DNA of 64,000 nucleotides, taken from assembly GCF_042033325.1 (NCBI RefSeq), contig NZ_CP160095.1. One strand, written 5' to 3'. The DNA comes from Sneathia sanguinegens. Its GTDB lineage: Bacteria > Fusobacteriota > Fusobacteriia > Fusobacteriales > Leptotrichiaceae. This document shows, piece by piece, positions 8,786-16,051 of this stretch (position 1 is the stretch's first letter; the number at the start of each line of letters is the position of its first letter). Below the pieces are notes generated by a model that searched no databases, was not told where the DNA came from, and was given only the letters and a program-made list of their open reading frames with translations. A program made the position numbers and the translations under genes.

Positions 8786-8847
8786 ATACGCATTTTTATA
8801 TATTTTTGACCTCTTTTTCAAGAATATACAATGCGTATTTTTTTTAT
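8786..8847 (+). terminator. Long-stem intrinsic terminator after the HAD gene
   Basis: ATACGCATT (8786-8794) pairs with AATGCGTAT (8830-8838). The interior continues as a nearly complementary stem (TATATTTTTGA against TCAAGAATATA), and a run of eight or more T follows. It ends the ABC-F/HAD operon. It also rules out the upstream start of the next reading frame, which would lie in this hairpin. Confidence 0.85.
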
Positions 8848-8868
8848 TTTCTTTATACTCATCATAAT

Positions 8869-9972
8869 ATGGAAACACTTAATTACAAAAATTTTTTTAA
8901 TAATGAATATAGTTCACTTGACCTTTCAAATTTGTACTATAGGAATAAGGAAGAATTTTTTAAATATATTTTTTCATTCTATAGTCCAAATAATGTGGAA
9001 AATAATTTTAATATTTTAGATGAGATATTAAATCTTAAAATTTTCAATTTAAGTTCAATGTTTCTATATACACATTTAAAAAAAGAATTAAAAAAAAGAA
9101 AAACTTATTTATTAAATAAAGATTTTAATTATTTATTTAAAATGAATTTGATATTTTTGGCAAACTATTTTAAAATTTTTCATTTTTCTTCGTTAACTTT
9201 TAAAAAACATAAAACAATTGATTATACAAAAATGGATTTCATGTTAAAAAATACTTTTAAGGCTCTAACTGTAAAGGAAAATGACTTTCATTTCTCTATC
9301 AGCACTTTCAACGATAAAGAAATAAATGAAAAATTTTCCCTTATTTTCGATGAGCTTATCTTGAAAAATTCTAAAATATCCTTAGATAAATATAAGAACT
9401 ATTTAACAGACTGCCGTAAAAATTTACATACTATTTCATATACAAACAAAGTTTTTTTTAAAGAAAGTGATATAAACACTTATACCTATGAAATTTTAGA
9501 AAATAAAAAGAAATTTTTCTTGAAAGGAAAAAAAGAAATAAAAAAAATAGAAATTTTCATAGATGATATCACAAAAGAAGATTTTAAATTTTTTATGTTC
9601 AGTCTATCTAGTATTTTTTTTAAGAAAAAATATAGATTACACATTAAAAATACTTTTGATGAATTTAAAAAAATTGATAAAAATAAAATATATATTTATC
9701 TTTGCTCAGATTTAAATATAAACAAACTTTGGTGGACTACAGAAAATAGATATATTCTATCCACAACTAACCTTAAAAATGATTTATTCTTTTTATTTAT
9801 CAAAAACTTAAATGAAAATCTTTTAACTTTAAAGAAAAAGGACTTTAAAGACTTAAATGAAAAAGAAAAAAGTCATTATTACAACCTATCTTATTATGTT
9901 TCTAAACGAGTTAATGCATTTCTTAAATTTCTTGAGGAGGGAGGCTATGGAAAGTACACACATTTTTGTTAG
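8869..9972 (+). CDS. Unrecognised protein, first gene of a two-gene unit
   Basis: From ATG 8869 this encodes 367 residues; an in-frame ATG at 8782 falls inside the terminator stem and is rejected. I do not recognise the family. The protein is soluble-looking, rich in Lys, Phe, Asn and Tyr, with no signal peptide or clear membrane segment. It mixes charged helices with beta-like stretches such as KIYIYLCSDLN and KLWWTTENRYILS near residues 280-300. No ribosome binding site is visible. A TATACT (8854-8859) lies only nine bases before the ATG, so the mRNA could be leaderless. The end overlaps the next gene by 26 bases, implying translational coupling. Confidence 0.65.
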   Translation: METLNYKNFFNNEYSSLDLSNLYYRNKEEFFKYIFSFYSPNNVENNFNILDEILNLKIFNLSSMFLYTHLKKELKKRKTYLLNKDFNYLFKMNLIFLANYFKIFHFSSLTFKKHKTIDYTKMDFMLKNTFKALTVKENDFHFSISTFNDKEINEKFSLIFDELILKNSKISLDKYKNYLTDCRKNLHTISYTNKVFFKESDINTYTYEILENKKKFFLKGKKEIKKIEIFIDDITKEDFKFFMFSLSSIFFKKKYRLHIKNTFDEFKKIDKNKIYIYLCSDLNINKLWWTTENRYILSTTNLKNDLFFLFIKNLNENLLTLKKKDFKDLNEKEKSHYYNLSYYVSKRVNAFLKFLEEGGYGKYTHFC

Positions 9973-10168
9973 ATATAAAAAACCTTATAGCGATCTTATT
10001 CTAACAATAATGTCTGAGAATTCACTTTTTGAAGAAAATGTATTACTTAATAATATAGAAAAAATTATCCCAGTATCAAAGATACTGAAAGGTAAAAATA
10101 ATAAAAAAATTTTAGGTATTTCATATAAAACTCAATTTGATGGAATACAATTTGATCTTTCTTTTTAA
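9947..10168 (+). CDS. Small unrecognised protein, second gene of the unit
   Basis: A 73-residue protein starting MESTHIFVRYKKPYSD. The start at 9947 is set by an excellent upstream site, GAGGAGGGAG (9935-9944), which lies inside the end of the preceding gene; the two overlap by 26 bases in different frames. It has no membrane segment or cysteine. The alternating hydrophobic/charged pattern and several beta-like stretches suggest a small mixed alpha/beta domain. No family is recognised. The tight coupling suggests that it acts with the 367-residue protein, perhaps as its partner or subunit (inference). An intrinsic terminator follows at once. Confidence 0.65.
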   Translation: MESTHIFVRYKKPYSDLILTIMSENSLFEENVLLNNIEKIIPVSKILKGKNNKKILGISYKTQFDGIQFDLSF

Positions 10169-10173
10169 CTTTT

Positions 10174-10198
10174 AACAGGGCTTTGCCCCTGTTTTTTA
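10174..10198 (+). terminator. Intrinsic terminator after the unknown two-gene unit
   Basis: AACAGGGC and GCCCCTGTT form a GC-rich stem (one bulged C) with a TTT loop, followed by a run of six T. It ends the 8869-10168 unit and insulates it from the RNA promoter that starts at 10199. Confidence 0.85.
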
Positions 10199-10226
10199 TT
10201 GACTTTTTCTCAAAAAATGCTATACT
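10199..10226 (+). promoter_or_regulatory. Promoter of the structured RNA / DUF3800 gene
   Basis: TTGACT (10199-10204) and TATACT (10221-10226) are separated by 16 bases. This is close to the consensus for the main sigma factor. Transcription would start around 10232-10234, just before the first hairpin of the RNA described next. Confidence 0.8.
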
Positions 10227-10231
10227 TACAT

Positions 10232-10343
10232 TGAAGATAGGTCTACCTATACTGTTTATATCTATGATTACTGAATGTGAGTTTAAGCGTACTGTAAGTA
10301 CGTCAGACATAGAGCCACTCCTTTAATGTGAGTGGTCTTTTTA
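10232..10343 (+). ncRNA. Candidate structured RNA upstream of a DUF3800 gene
   Basis: Between a strong promoter and the DUF3800 gene lie about 110 noncoding bases with clear helices. A 5' hairpin is at 10237-10250 (ATAGG/CCTAT). A nested element has TCTATG (10261-10266) with CATAGA (10308-10313), CTGA (10271-10274) with TCAG (10303-10306), and CGTACT (10288-10293) with AGTACG (10297-10302). A final hairpin CCACTC (10315-10320)/GAGTGG (10330-10335) is followed by TCTTTTT, so it can act as an intrinsic terminator. Published comparative work describes several distinct RNA motifs found upstream of DUF3800 genes; this could be a member of one of those classes or a new one. It may be an independent small RNA or a cis-regulatory leader. 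Confidence 0.65.
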
Positions 10344-10354
10344 TAAGGAGAAAA

Positions 10355-11041
10355 ATGGAATTACATATTTATTCAGACGAATCTGGAGTATTCGATAAAA
10401 ATCATAATGATTTTTTTGTATTTGCTGGTGTAATATTTTTGGATCCTAATAATATTAAAGATAGTGAAAAAAGTTATCAAAATACAGAAAATAAGATAAA
10501 GAAAAAATTAGCCTTGAATAATAACTTTGAATTAAAAGCAACCATGTTAAATTTTAATCAAAAAAGAAAATTACTAAGAAGTATAAAAAATAATTTTAAT
10601 TTTGTGGTTTTAATAAATCAGGAAGAAATTTATGATAGAATTTTCATTGACAAAAAAACTAAACAAAGATATTTAGATTATGCCTATAAAATAGGAATTA
10701 AAAAAGCTCTACTTAATTTAGCAAAAAATAAGGTCATAGACCTAAATAATGTTGACTATTTGAAAATTTTTTGTGATGAACATACTACCGCAACAAATGC
10801 TATTCACGATTTACAAACAAGTATTTTTCGTGAATTTAAAATTGGAATTGAAAAGTTTGAATATAATCTCATAACCCCACCACTACTACCTAATTTGAAA
10901 AATGTTAATGTCGCTTATCTTAATTCTAAATCTAAAATTTTAATTCGTTATGCTGATATTTTAGCAAACACAACATTTAATATTTATCGTAGCACCAAAA
11001 ATTTTTATAATAAAAATATTTTCGTAATAAAATTGCCATAA
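10355..11041 (+). CDS. DUF3800 domain protein
   Basis: A 228-residue protein with the DUF3800 plan: an N-terminal beta strand ending in YSDESG (6-11) with paired acidic residues, FFVFAGVIF next, ELKAT near residue 61, the central IFCDEHTT, and the C-terminal IRYADILANT. The conserved Asp/Glu positions suggest an RNase H-like fold and possible nuclease activity, unproven for the family. The start at 10355 is supported by AAGGAG (10345-10350); an upstream in-frame GTG lies in the RNA terminator. Such genes are often mobile and found near structured RNAs and defence-type DNA. It ends at a bidirectional terminator. Confidence 0.85.
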   Translation: MELHIYSDESGVFDKNHNDFFVFAGVIFLDPNNIKDSEKSYQNTENKIKKKLALNNNFELKATMLNFNQKRKLLRSIKNNFNFVVLINQEEIYDRIFIDKKTKQRYLDYAYKIGIKKALLNLAKNKVIDLNNVDYLKIFCDEHTTATNAIHDLQTSIFREFKIGIEKFEYNLITPPLLPNLKNVNVAYLNSKSKILIRYADILANTTFNIYRSTKNFYNKNIFVIKLP

Positions 11042-11070
11042 AAAAAGAGTTGTCAAATGACAACTCCTTT
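11042..11070. terminator. Bidirectional terminator between DUF3800 and the coiled-coil barrel gene
   Basis: GAGTTGTC (11047-11054) and GACAACTC (11059-11066) form a perfect eight-pair stem with an AAAT loop. CCTTTTG follows on the plus strand and six T follow on the minus strand, so it should stop both convergent transcripts, more strongly the minus one. Confidence 0.85.
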
Positions 11071-11074
11071 TGTG

Positions 11075-13405
11075 TTACCACATATATTTAATACTTATAT
11101 TTGTTCCTAAAGCACTTCCCTTATATTCAACTTTTTCAAAATTATTGCTTAATTTTACATCAGCACCAATTAACAAGTTCTTTACTGGAATGCATTTAAA
11201 TGCTAACTTAGGTGTTAAACTATATTTAACATCTAAATCTTTTTTAGTTGCTTTTTCTACACTAACTTCTCCATTTAATTCTGGGACTATGAATATATTC
11301 TTCTTAACTTCAAAAGTATAATTAACTTTTCCATTTAATTTTGCATATTGAATAAAGTTTTTTTCTATTTCTTTCTTATCTTTTTTAAGTGAATTATATT
11401 CTGTTCCTAATGTCAATTTACTTTCAACACCAAGATTTTTGTAAGCATATTCAACACCTAATTTTGCTCCAATATAAACTTTATTTGCTTCCATTTTATA
11501 TGGATTTTTTTCTAAGATTTCTATATCATGATCTTTATTTTTTTCTCTTTTATCAATTTCTTTATTTATTTCATTAAGTTTCTTTTCTACATCTTCAGCC
11601 TTAATTTTACCAGTAAATACTTCTTTTTTCAATTCAGTTTCATTATCAGTCAAGTTTTTCATATCTTGATTATAGATTACTTCTTTAGCATTTTTATCAG
11701 CCATCTTTTTTTCAAGAGCTGTCTTTGTTCTCAATGCATTATCTCTTTCATTTCTTAAAGTAGTTTCTTCCTTCTCTAAGCTTTCTAACTTAGTTTTAGC
11801 TGTTTCAAATTTTGTTCTTTTACCTTTAAGTTCTTCAATTTTATCATATGTTTTTTCAACATTTTCTCTAGCTGCTTTCTTTTCATTATATTCTGTTTCT
11901 TTGTTTGTTTTATCAGCTTGTTTTTCACCTGATATTTTTTTTGCATTATCATATTCATTTTGCTTCGTATCAAGTGCTTGCTTATTTTTATTAGCTTTTT
12001 TTATTTTTGCATCAATTTCATTTATTTCATTATCTAATTGTTGAATTTTGTTTTCATCATTTTTCAAAGTATTTGAAACATTTCTAACAGTTTCTTCTTT
12101 TTTATTAATTTCATCAGCAAAACTTTTTAATTTTTCTTCTAAACCTGATTCTTTTCCAATTAAGTCTTTATTTTCACTTAAAAACTCGTTAATTTTTTCT
12201 TGTGTCTTACCTTCATTTTTATATATTGTTTCTTCCAAAGTTTTTATTTTACTTTTTATTTCTTCTGATTTCAATCCTGTACAAATTTCTGCAATTTTAT
12301 TTTTTATCTCGTTTTTAATTTCATTTTTTTTATCATTTAAACTATTTTTAAACGTATTTATTTCATCTTGAGGTGATTTCTTTTCTTTTTCTTTATTTTC
12401 TTTTTCTTTAGTTAATTCATCAACTTTATATTTTTCACTTTCTGCCTTTATTTGATTTAATTCTGTCAATGCTTGTTGTTCTTTTTGCATAGCTGCCTTA
12501 TATTCATTATCTGCATTTTCAAATGCTTTTTTAGCTACTGCTTCTGCTTCTCGTTCTTTTTTTATTTTTTCATTTAATTCATTTTCTAATGGAGATATTT
12601 CTTTTTCCAAATCACTTATTTTTTTTGTTTCTTCTTTTTTATCGTTAATTTTTTGATTTAAATCATTCATTTTTTTATCATAATCTTGATTTGCTTGTTT
12701 TAATTCTTCTTCTGTTACTTTCACTTTTTCAAATTCTTCTTTTGAAGTGTCAGCCTTTTTTCTTAAATTCTTATTAGCAGTTAATAAATCTCTTTGTTTC
12801 TTTAATTTATCAATATTTTTATCTAAATCTTCTATTTGATCTTGTTTCTTTTCTTCATATCTTTCATTTACATGTTGAAGTAATAAATCTCCTGTTACTT
12901 TTAAATTATCTTTTGTATATTTTGCTTCAATTACATATGAATGAGCAAATAGTTTTGTATCGCTATTTTTTTCTATCTTAACATCTTCATCTTTCAATAC
13001 ATTCTTGTATTCCAAAGTTTTTCCATTTATACCAGGGTTAAATGTACTAGCAAAACTTATTTCTAAATCACTAGTAGGTTCATAAATAAGTTTTGTTCCT
13101 AATTCTAATTGAGCTCCTAATGAAGCTTTCCCCCTAAATTCACCTTTAAGCCCTTTATATGCAGGTGTTGTATATTGAACATAAACATTACTTGAAGTAT
13201 ATTTTGTAAAATTATCTTGAGCAACTAAATGTGTCCCTAATTTAAACCCTAAAACTTCTACTTCAGCATTAATACCTGTTTCTTTAGCTGAAAACTTATT
13301 AGTATCTATAGTATATTGGTTTTTATTAAATGCTTCTACATTTCCATGAACATTTGCATAAAGTGCAGAAGTTAAAAATAGAGATGCTATTGCGATTTTA
13401 TTCAT
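11075..13405 (-). CDS. Outer-membrane beta-barrel protein with a long coiled-coil insertion, copy 1
   Basis: A 776-residue exported protein in three parts. Residues 1-17 are a signal peptide ending ALYA. Residues 18 to about 182 are alternating beta strands (GNVEAFNKNQ, GFKLGTHLVAQDNF, VQYTTPAYKG). About 185-632 is an almost pure heptad-rich Lys/Glu coiled coil. Residues 634-776 are beta strands again, ending ISIKYMW; the terminal aromatic is the usual signal for Bam-mediated assembly. The coiled coil is therefore inserted in one loop of a barrel and, since it must return, probably forms an antiparallel stalk. A role as surface adhesin or spacer is inference. Two close paralogues lie upstream, and stalkless relatives lie at 32.4-35.2 kb. 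Confidence 0.8.
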   Translation of the reverse strand: MNKIAIASLFLTSALYANVHGNVEAFNKNQYTIDTNKFSAKETGINAEVEVLGFKLGTHLVAQDNFTKYTSSNVYVQYTTPAYKGLKGEFRGKASLGAQLELGTKLIYEPTSDLEISFASTFNPGINGKTLEYKNVLKDEDVKIEKNSDTKLFAHSYVIEAKYTKDNLKVTGDLLLQHVNERYEEKKQDQIEDLDKNIDKLKKQRDLLTANKNLRKKADTSKEEFEKVKVTEEELKQANQDYDKKMNDLNQKINDKKEETKKISDLEKEISPLENELNEKIKKEREAEAVAKKAFENADNEYKAAMQKEQQALTELNQIKAESEKYKVDELTKEKENKEKEKKSPQDEINTFKNSLNDKKNEIKNEIKNKIAEICTGLKSEEIKSKIKTLEETIYKNEGKTQEKINEFLSENKDLIGKESGLEEKLKSFADEINKKEETVRNVSNTLKNDENKIQQLDNEINEIDAKIKKANKNKQALDTKQNEYDNAKKISGEKQADKTNKETEYNEKKAARENVEKTYDKIEELKGKRTKFETAKTKLESLEKEETTLRNERDNALRTKTALEKKMADKNAKEVIYNQDMKNLTDNETELKKEVFTGKIKAEDVEKKLNEINKEIDKREKNKDHDIEILEKNPYKMEANKVYIGAKLGVEYAYKNLGVESKLTLGTEYNSLKKDKKEIEKNFIQYAKLNGKVNYTFEVKKNIFIVPELNGEVSVEKATKKDLDVKYSLTPKLAFKCIPVKNLLIGADVKLSNNFEKVEYKGSALGTNISIKYMW

Positions 13406-13437
13406 ATCTGTTCCTCCGTCGTTTTTTATTTTAATAA

Positions 13438-13446
13438 ATTATACCA
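13438..13446 (-). promoter_or_regulatory. Extended -10 promoter of coiled-coil barrel copy 1
   Basis: On the minus strand TGGTATAAT (TATAAT at 13438-13443) is a perfect extended -10 element 33 bases upstream of the start codon. No good -35 is seen at 17 bases. A GGAGG ribosome binding site follows at about 13412-13416. Confidence 0.65.
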
Positions 13447-13494
13447 TAAAAATTGAATTTTTACTAAAAAAATTTAATATTTTTAAATTTACCC

Positions 13495-13587
13495 CTTATT
13501 TTGTCAATTTTAAATGGATAAAAATGTTTTATATTCAATAAAAACCACGATTTTTTTTAATTTTTACTTATTTTGTCAATTTTAAAT
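13495..13587. repeat. Two copies of a 21-base direct repeat containing TTGACA
   Basis: The same 21 bases (CTTATTTTGTCAATTTTAAA plus T) occur at 13495-13515 and 13567-13587, 72 bases apart. On the minus strand each contains TTGACA, but neither is spaced correctly for the TATAAT at 13438. They lie upstream of the copy 1 gene and could be regulator binding sites or traces of duplicated promoter DNA. The remainder of this 246-base gap holds no gene. Confidence 0.65.
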
Positions 13588-13608
13588 AAATGAAAATTTA
13601 AGAATATT

Positions 13609-13643
13609 TAAAAAAGTGAGACTATATCTCTATAATCTCACTT
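13609..13643 (-). terminator. Intrinsic terminator of coiled-coil barrel copy 2
   Basis: On the minus strand AAGTGAGA (13636-13643) and TCTCACTT (13614-13621) form an eight-pair stem followed by a TTTTT run. It lies eight bases after the stop codon at 13652. Confidence 0.8.
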
Positions 13644-13651
13644 ATTTATTT

Positions 13652-15973
13652 TTACCACATATATTTAATGCTTATATTTGTTCCTAATGCACTTCCCTTA
13701 TATTGAACTTTTTCAAAATTATTGCTTAATTCTAAATCAGCACTGATTAATAGGTTATTTAATGGTAAACATTTAAATGCTACCTTAGGCGTTAAGCTAT
13801 ATTTAATATTCAAATCACTTGTTGTTAATTTGTCTGCTGTTACTTGTCCACTTAACTCTGGTACTATGAATATGTTTTTCTTAACTTCAAAATTATAGTT
13901 AATTTTTCCATTTAATTTTACATAAGGCATAAATTTACTTTCTACTTTTTCCTTATCTTTTTTAACTGATTTATATGCTGTTCCTAATGTTAATTTACCT
14001 TCAACGCCAAGATTTTTGTAAGTATATTCAACACCTAATTTTGCTCCAAAATAAACTGTATTCTCTTCCATTTTATATGGATTTTTTTCTAAAACTTCTT
14101 TATCTTGATCTTTATTATTTTCTTTTTTCTCAATTTCAGCATTTATTTCATTAAGTTTCTTTTCTACATCTTCAGCCTTAATTTCACCAGTAAATACTTC
14201 TTTCTTCAATTTAGTTTCATTATCAGTCAAGTTTTGCTTATCTTGATTATATGTTGCTTCTTTAGTATTTTTATCAGTCATCTTTTTTTCAAGAGCTGAC
14301 TTTTTATTCAATGCATTACTTAATTCAGTTCTTAAAGTATTTTCTTCCTTCTCTAAGCTCGCTAACTTAGTTTTAGCTGCTTCAAGTTCTGCTCTTTTAT
14401 CTTTAAGTTCTGCAATTTTATCATATGTTTTTTCAACATCTTCTCTATCTGCTTTCTTTTTATTATATTCTGTTTCTTTTTTTGTTTTATTATCTTGTTT
14501 TTCACCTGATATTTTTTTTGCATTATCATATTCCTTTTGCTTTGTATCAAGTGCTTTTTTATTTTCATTAACTTTTGCTATTTTTGCATCTATTTCTTTT
14601 ATTTCATTATCTAATTGTTGAATTTTATTTTCTTCACTTTTCAAAATATCTGAAACTGTTCTAACAGTTTCTTCGTTTTTATTAATTTCATTAGCAAAGT
14701 CTTTTAATTTTTTTCCTAATCCTACTTCTTTTGTAATTAAATCTACATTTTTGCTTAAAAACTCATCAATTTTTTCTTGTGTTTTACCTTCATTGTTATT
14801 TATTGTTTTTTCCAAAGTTTTTATTTTACTTTTTATTTCTTCAGATTGCAATCCTGCACAAATTTCTTCAATTTTCTTTTTTATCTCTTCTTTAATTTTA
14901 TTTTTTAAATTAGTTACTTTACCTTGATATTCATTTATATGATTTTTGTATGGTTCCTTTTCTTTTTCTTTTTTTGCTCTTTCTTTAGTTAATTCATCAA
15001 CATTATATTTTTGATTTTCTTGATGTAATTGCTTTAATTCTGTAAATGCTTGTTGTTCTTTTTGCTTAGCTGCCTTATATTCATTATCTGCAGTTTCAAA
15101 TGCTTTTTTAGCTGTTGCTTCTGATTCTTGTTCATTTTTTATTTTTTCTTTCAACCCATCCTCTAATGGCTTAATTTCTTTTTCTAGTTTATCTACTTCT
15201 TCTTGTTTACTTTTCTTTTCAGCACTCTTAGCTTTTAATTCTTCTTCTTTTTTATCATAATCTTGTTTTGCTTGTTTTAATTCTTCTTCTGTTACATTTG
15301 ATTTTTCAAATTCTTTTTTTGAAGCATTAAACTTTTCTCTTAATACTTTATTCTCTTCTAATAATTCTTTTTTCTTCTTTAATTGTTCTATTTCTGCTTC
15401 TACATGATTTTGTCTTTTTTCTTCATATCTTTCATTTACATGTTGAAGTAATAGATCTCCTATTACTTTTAAATTATCTTTTGTATATTTTGCTTCAAGT
15501 ACATATGAATGAGCAAATAGTTTTGTATCCTTATTTTTTTCTATTCTAACATTTTCATCTGTTAACACATTCTTGTATTCTAAAGTTTTTCCATTTATAC
15601 CTATATTAAACGTACTATCAAAACTTAATTCTAAATCTTTAGCAATTTCATAGTTAATTTTTGCTCCTAATTCTGCCTTAGTTCCTAAAGATATTTCTCC
15701 TTTAAAATCTCCTGTAACTCCTTTATATGCAGGCGTTGTATATTTAATATATACATTACTTGAAGTATAGTGAGTAAAATTATCTTGAGCAACTAAATGT
15801 GCTCCTAATTTAAAGCCTAAAGCTTCTACTTCAGCATTAATACCTGTTTCTTTAGCTGAAAATTTATTATTATTAATTTCATATTGATTTTTATTAAATG
15901 CCTCGACATTACCATGTACATTTGCATAAAGTACAGAAGCTAATAAAATTGATGTTATTGCGATTTTATTCAT
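13652..15973 (-). CDS. Outer-membrane beta-barrel protein with a long coiled-coil insertion, copy 2
   Basis: The 773-residue product starts MNKIAITSILLASVLYA (signal peptide). The ATG at 15973 is preferred because GGAGG lies between it and an in-frame ATG 12 bases upstream. The architecture matches copy 1: N-terminal beta region to about residue 178, Lys/Glu coiled coil to about 630, C-terminal beta region ending ISIKYMW. The last 140 residues are closer to copy 3 (shared LNGKINYNFEVKKNIFIVPEL and TADKLTTSDLNIKYSLTPKV), while most of the stalk is closer to copy 1. This mosaic pattern suggests recombination among the copies. No clear promoter of its own is seen in the 78 bases after copy 3, so read-through is possible. 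Confidence 0.8.
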   Translation of the reverse strand: MNKIAITSILLASVLYANVHGNVEAFNKNQYEINNNKFSAKETGINAEVEALGFKLGAHLVAQDNFTHYTSSNVYIKYTTPAYKGVTGDFKGEISLGTKAELGAKINYEIAKDLELSFDSTFNIGINGKTLEYKNVLTDENVRIEKNKDTKLFAHSYVLEAKYTKDNLKVIGDLLLQHVNERYEEKRQNHVEAEIEQLKKKKELLEENKVLREKFNASKKEFEKSNVTEEELKQAKQDYDKKEEELKAKSAEKKSKQEEVDKLEKEIKPLEDGLKEKIKNEQESEATAKKAFETADNEYKAAKQKEQQAFTELKQLHQENQKYNVDELTKERAKKEKEKEPYKNHINEYQGKVTNLKNKIKEEIKKKIEEICAGLQSEEIKSKIKTLEKTINNNEGKTQEKIDEFLSKNVDLITKEVGLGKKLKDFANEINKNEETVRTVSDILKSEENKIQQLDNEIKEIDAKIAKVNENKKALDTKQKEYDNAKKISGEKQDNKTKKETEYNKKKADREDVEKTYDKIAELKDKRAELEAAKTKLASLEKEENTLRTELSNALNKKSALEKKMTDKNTKEATYNQDKQNLTDNETKLKKEVFTGEIKAEDVEKKLNEINAEIEKKENNKDQDKEVLEKNPYKMEENTVYFGAKLGVEYTYKNLGVEGKLTLGTAYKSVKKDKEKVESKFMPYVKLNGKINYNFEVKKNIFIVPELSGQVTADKLTTSDLNIKYSLTPKVAFKCLPLNNLLISADLELSNNFEKVQYKGSALGTNISIKYMW

Positions 15974-16005
15974 AAGATCCTCCATTTATATTCTAAAATT
16001 CCCAT

Positions 16006-16039
16006 AAAAAAGGGGTTGTTAAATTTTTTTAACAACTCC
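16006..16039 (-). terminator. Intrinsic terminator after coiled-coil barrel copy 3
   Basis: On the minus strand GGAGTTGTTAAA (16028-16039) pairs with TTTAACAACCCC (16012-16023), one mismatch, followed by six T. It lies just past the stop codon of copy 3 and before the start of copy 2, so expression of copy 2 depends on read-through or on an unseen promoter. Confidence 0.8.
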
Positions 16040-16051
16040 TATTCTATTTTA

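Noticed and set aside
8782..8868. In-frame upstream start for the unknown 8869 gene
   Set aside because: It would place the first 29 codons in the stem and U-run of a strong terminator, and the extra residues are a low-complexity Phe/Tyr run.
10065..10310. Minus-strand reading frame across the RNA locus
   Set aside because: It runs through a terminator, a promoter and the structured RNA, has no RBS and no protein-like composition.
11528..12371. Plus-strand frames opposite the coiled coils (also 14105-14299, 17239-18087)
   Set aside because: The Phe/Leu/Ile-rich products are complements of Lys/Glu/Asn codons and have no RBS or conserved pattern.
13406..13651. CRISPR-like repeats
   Set aside because: Only two copies of the 21-mer occur, without regular spacers or cas genes; no array is present anywhere in the window.
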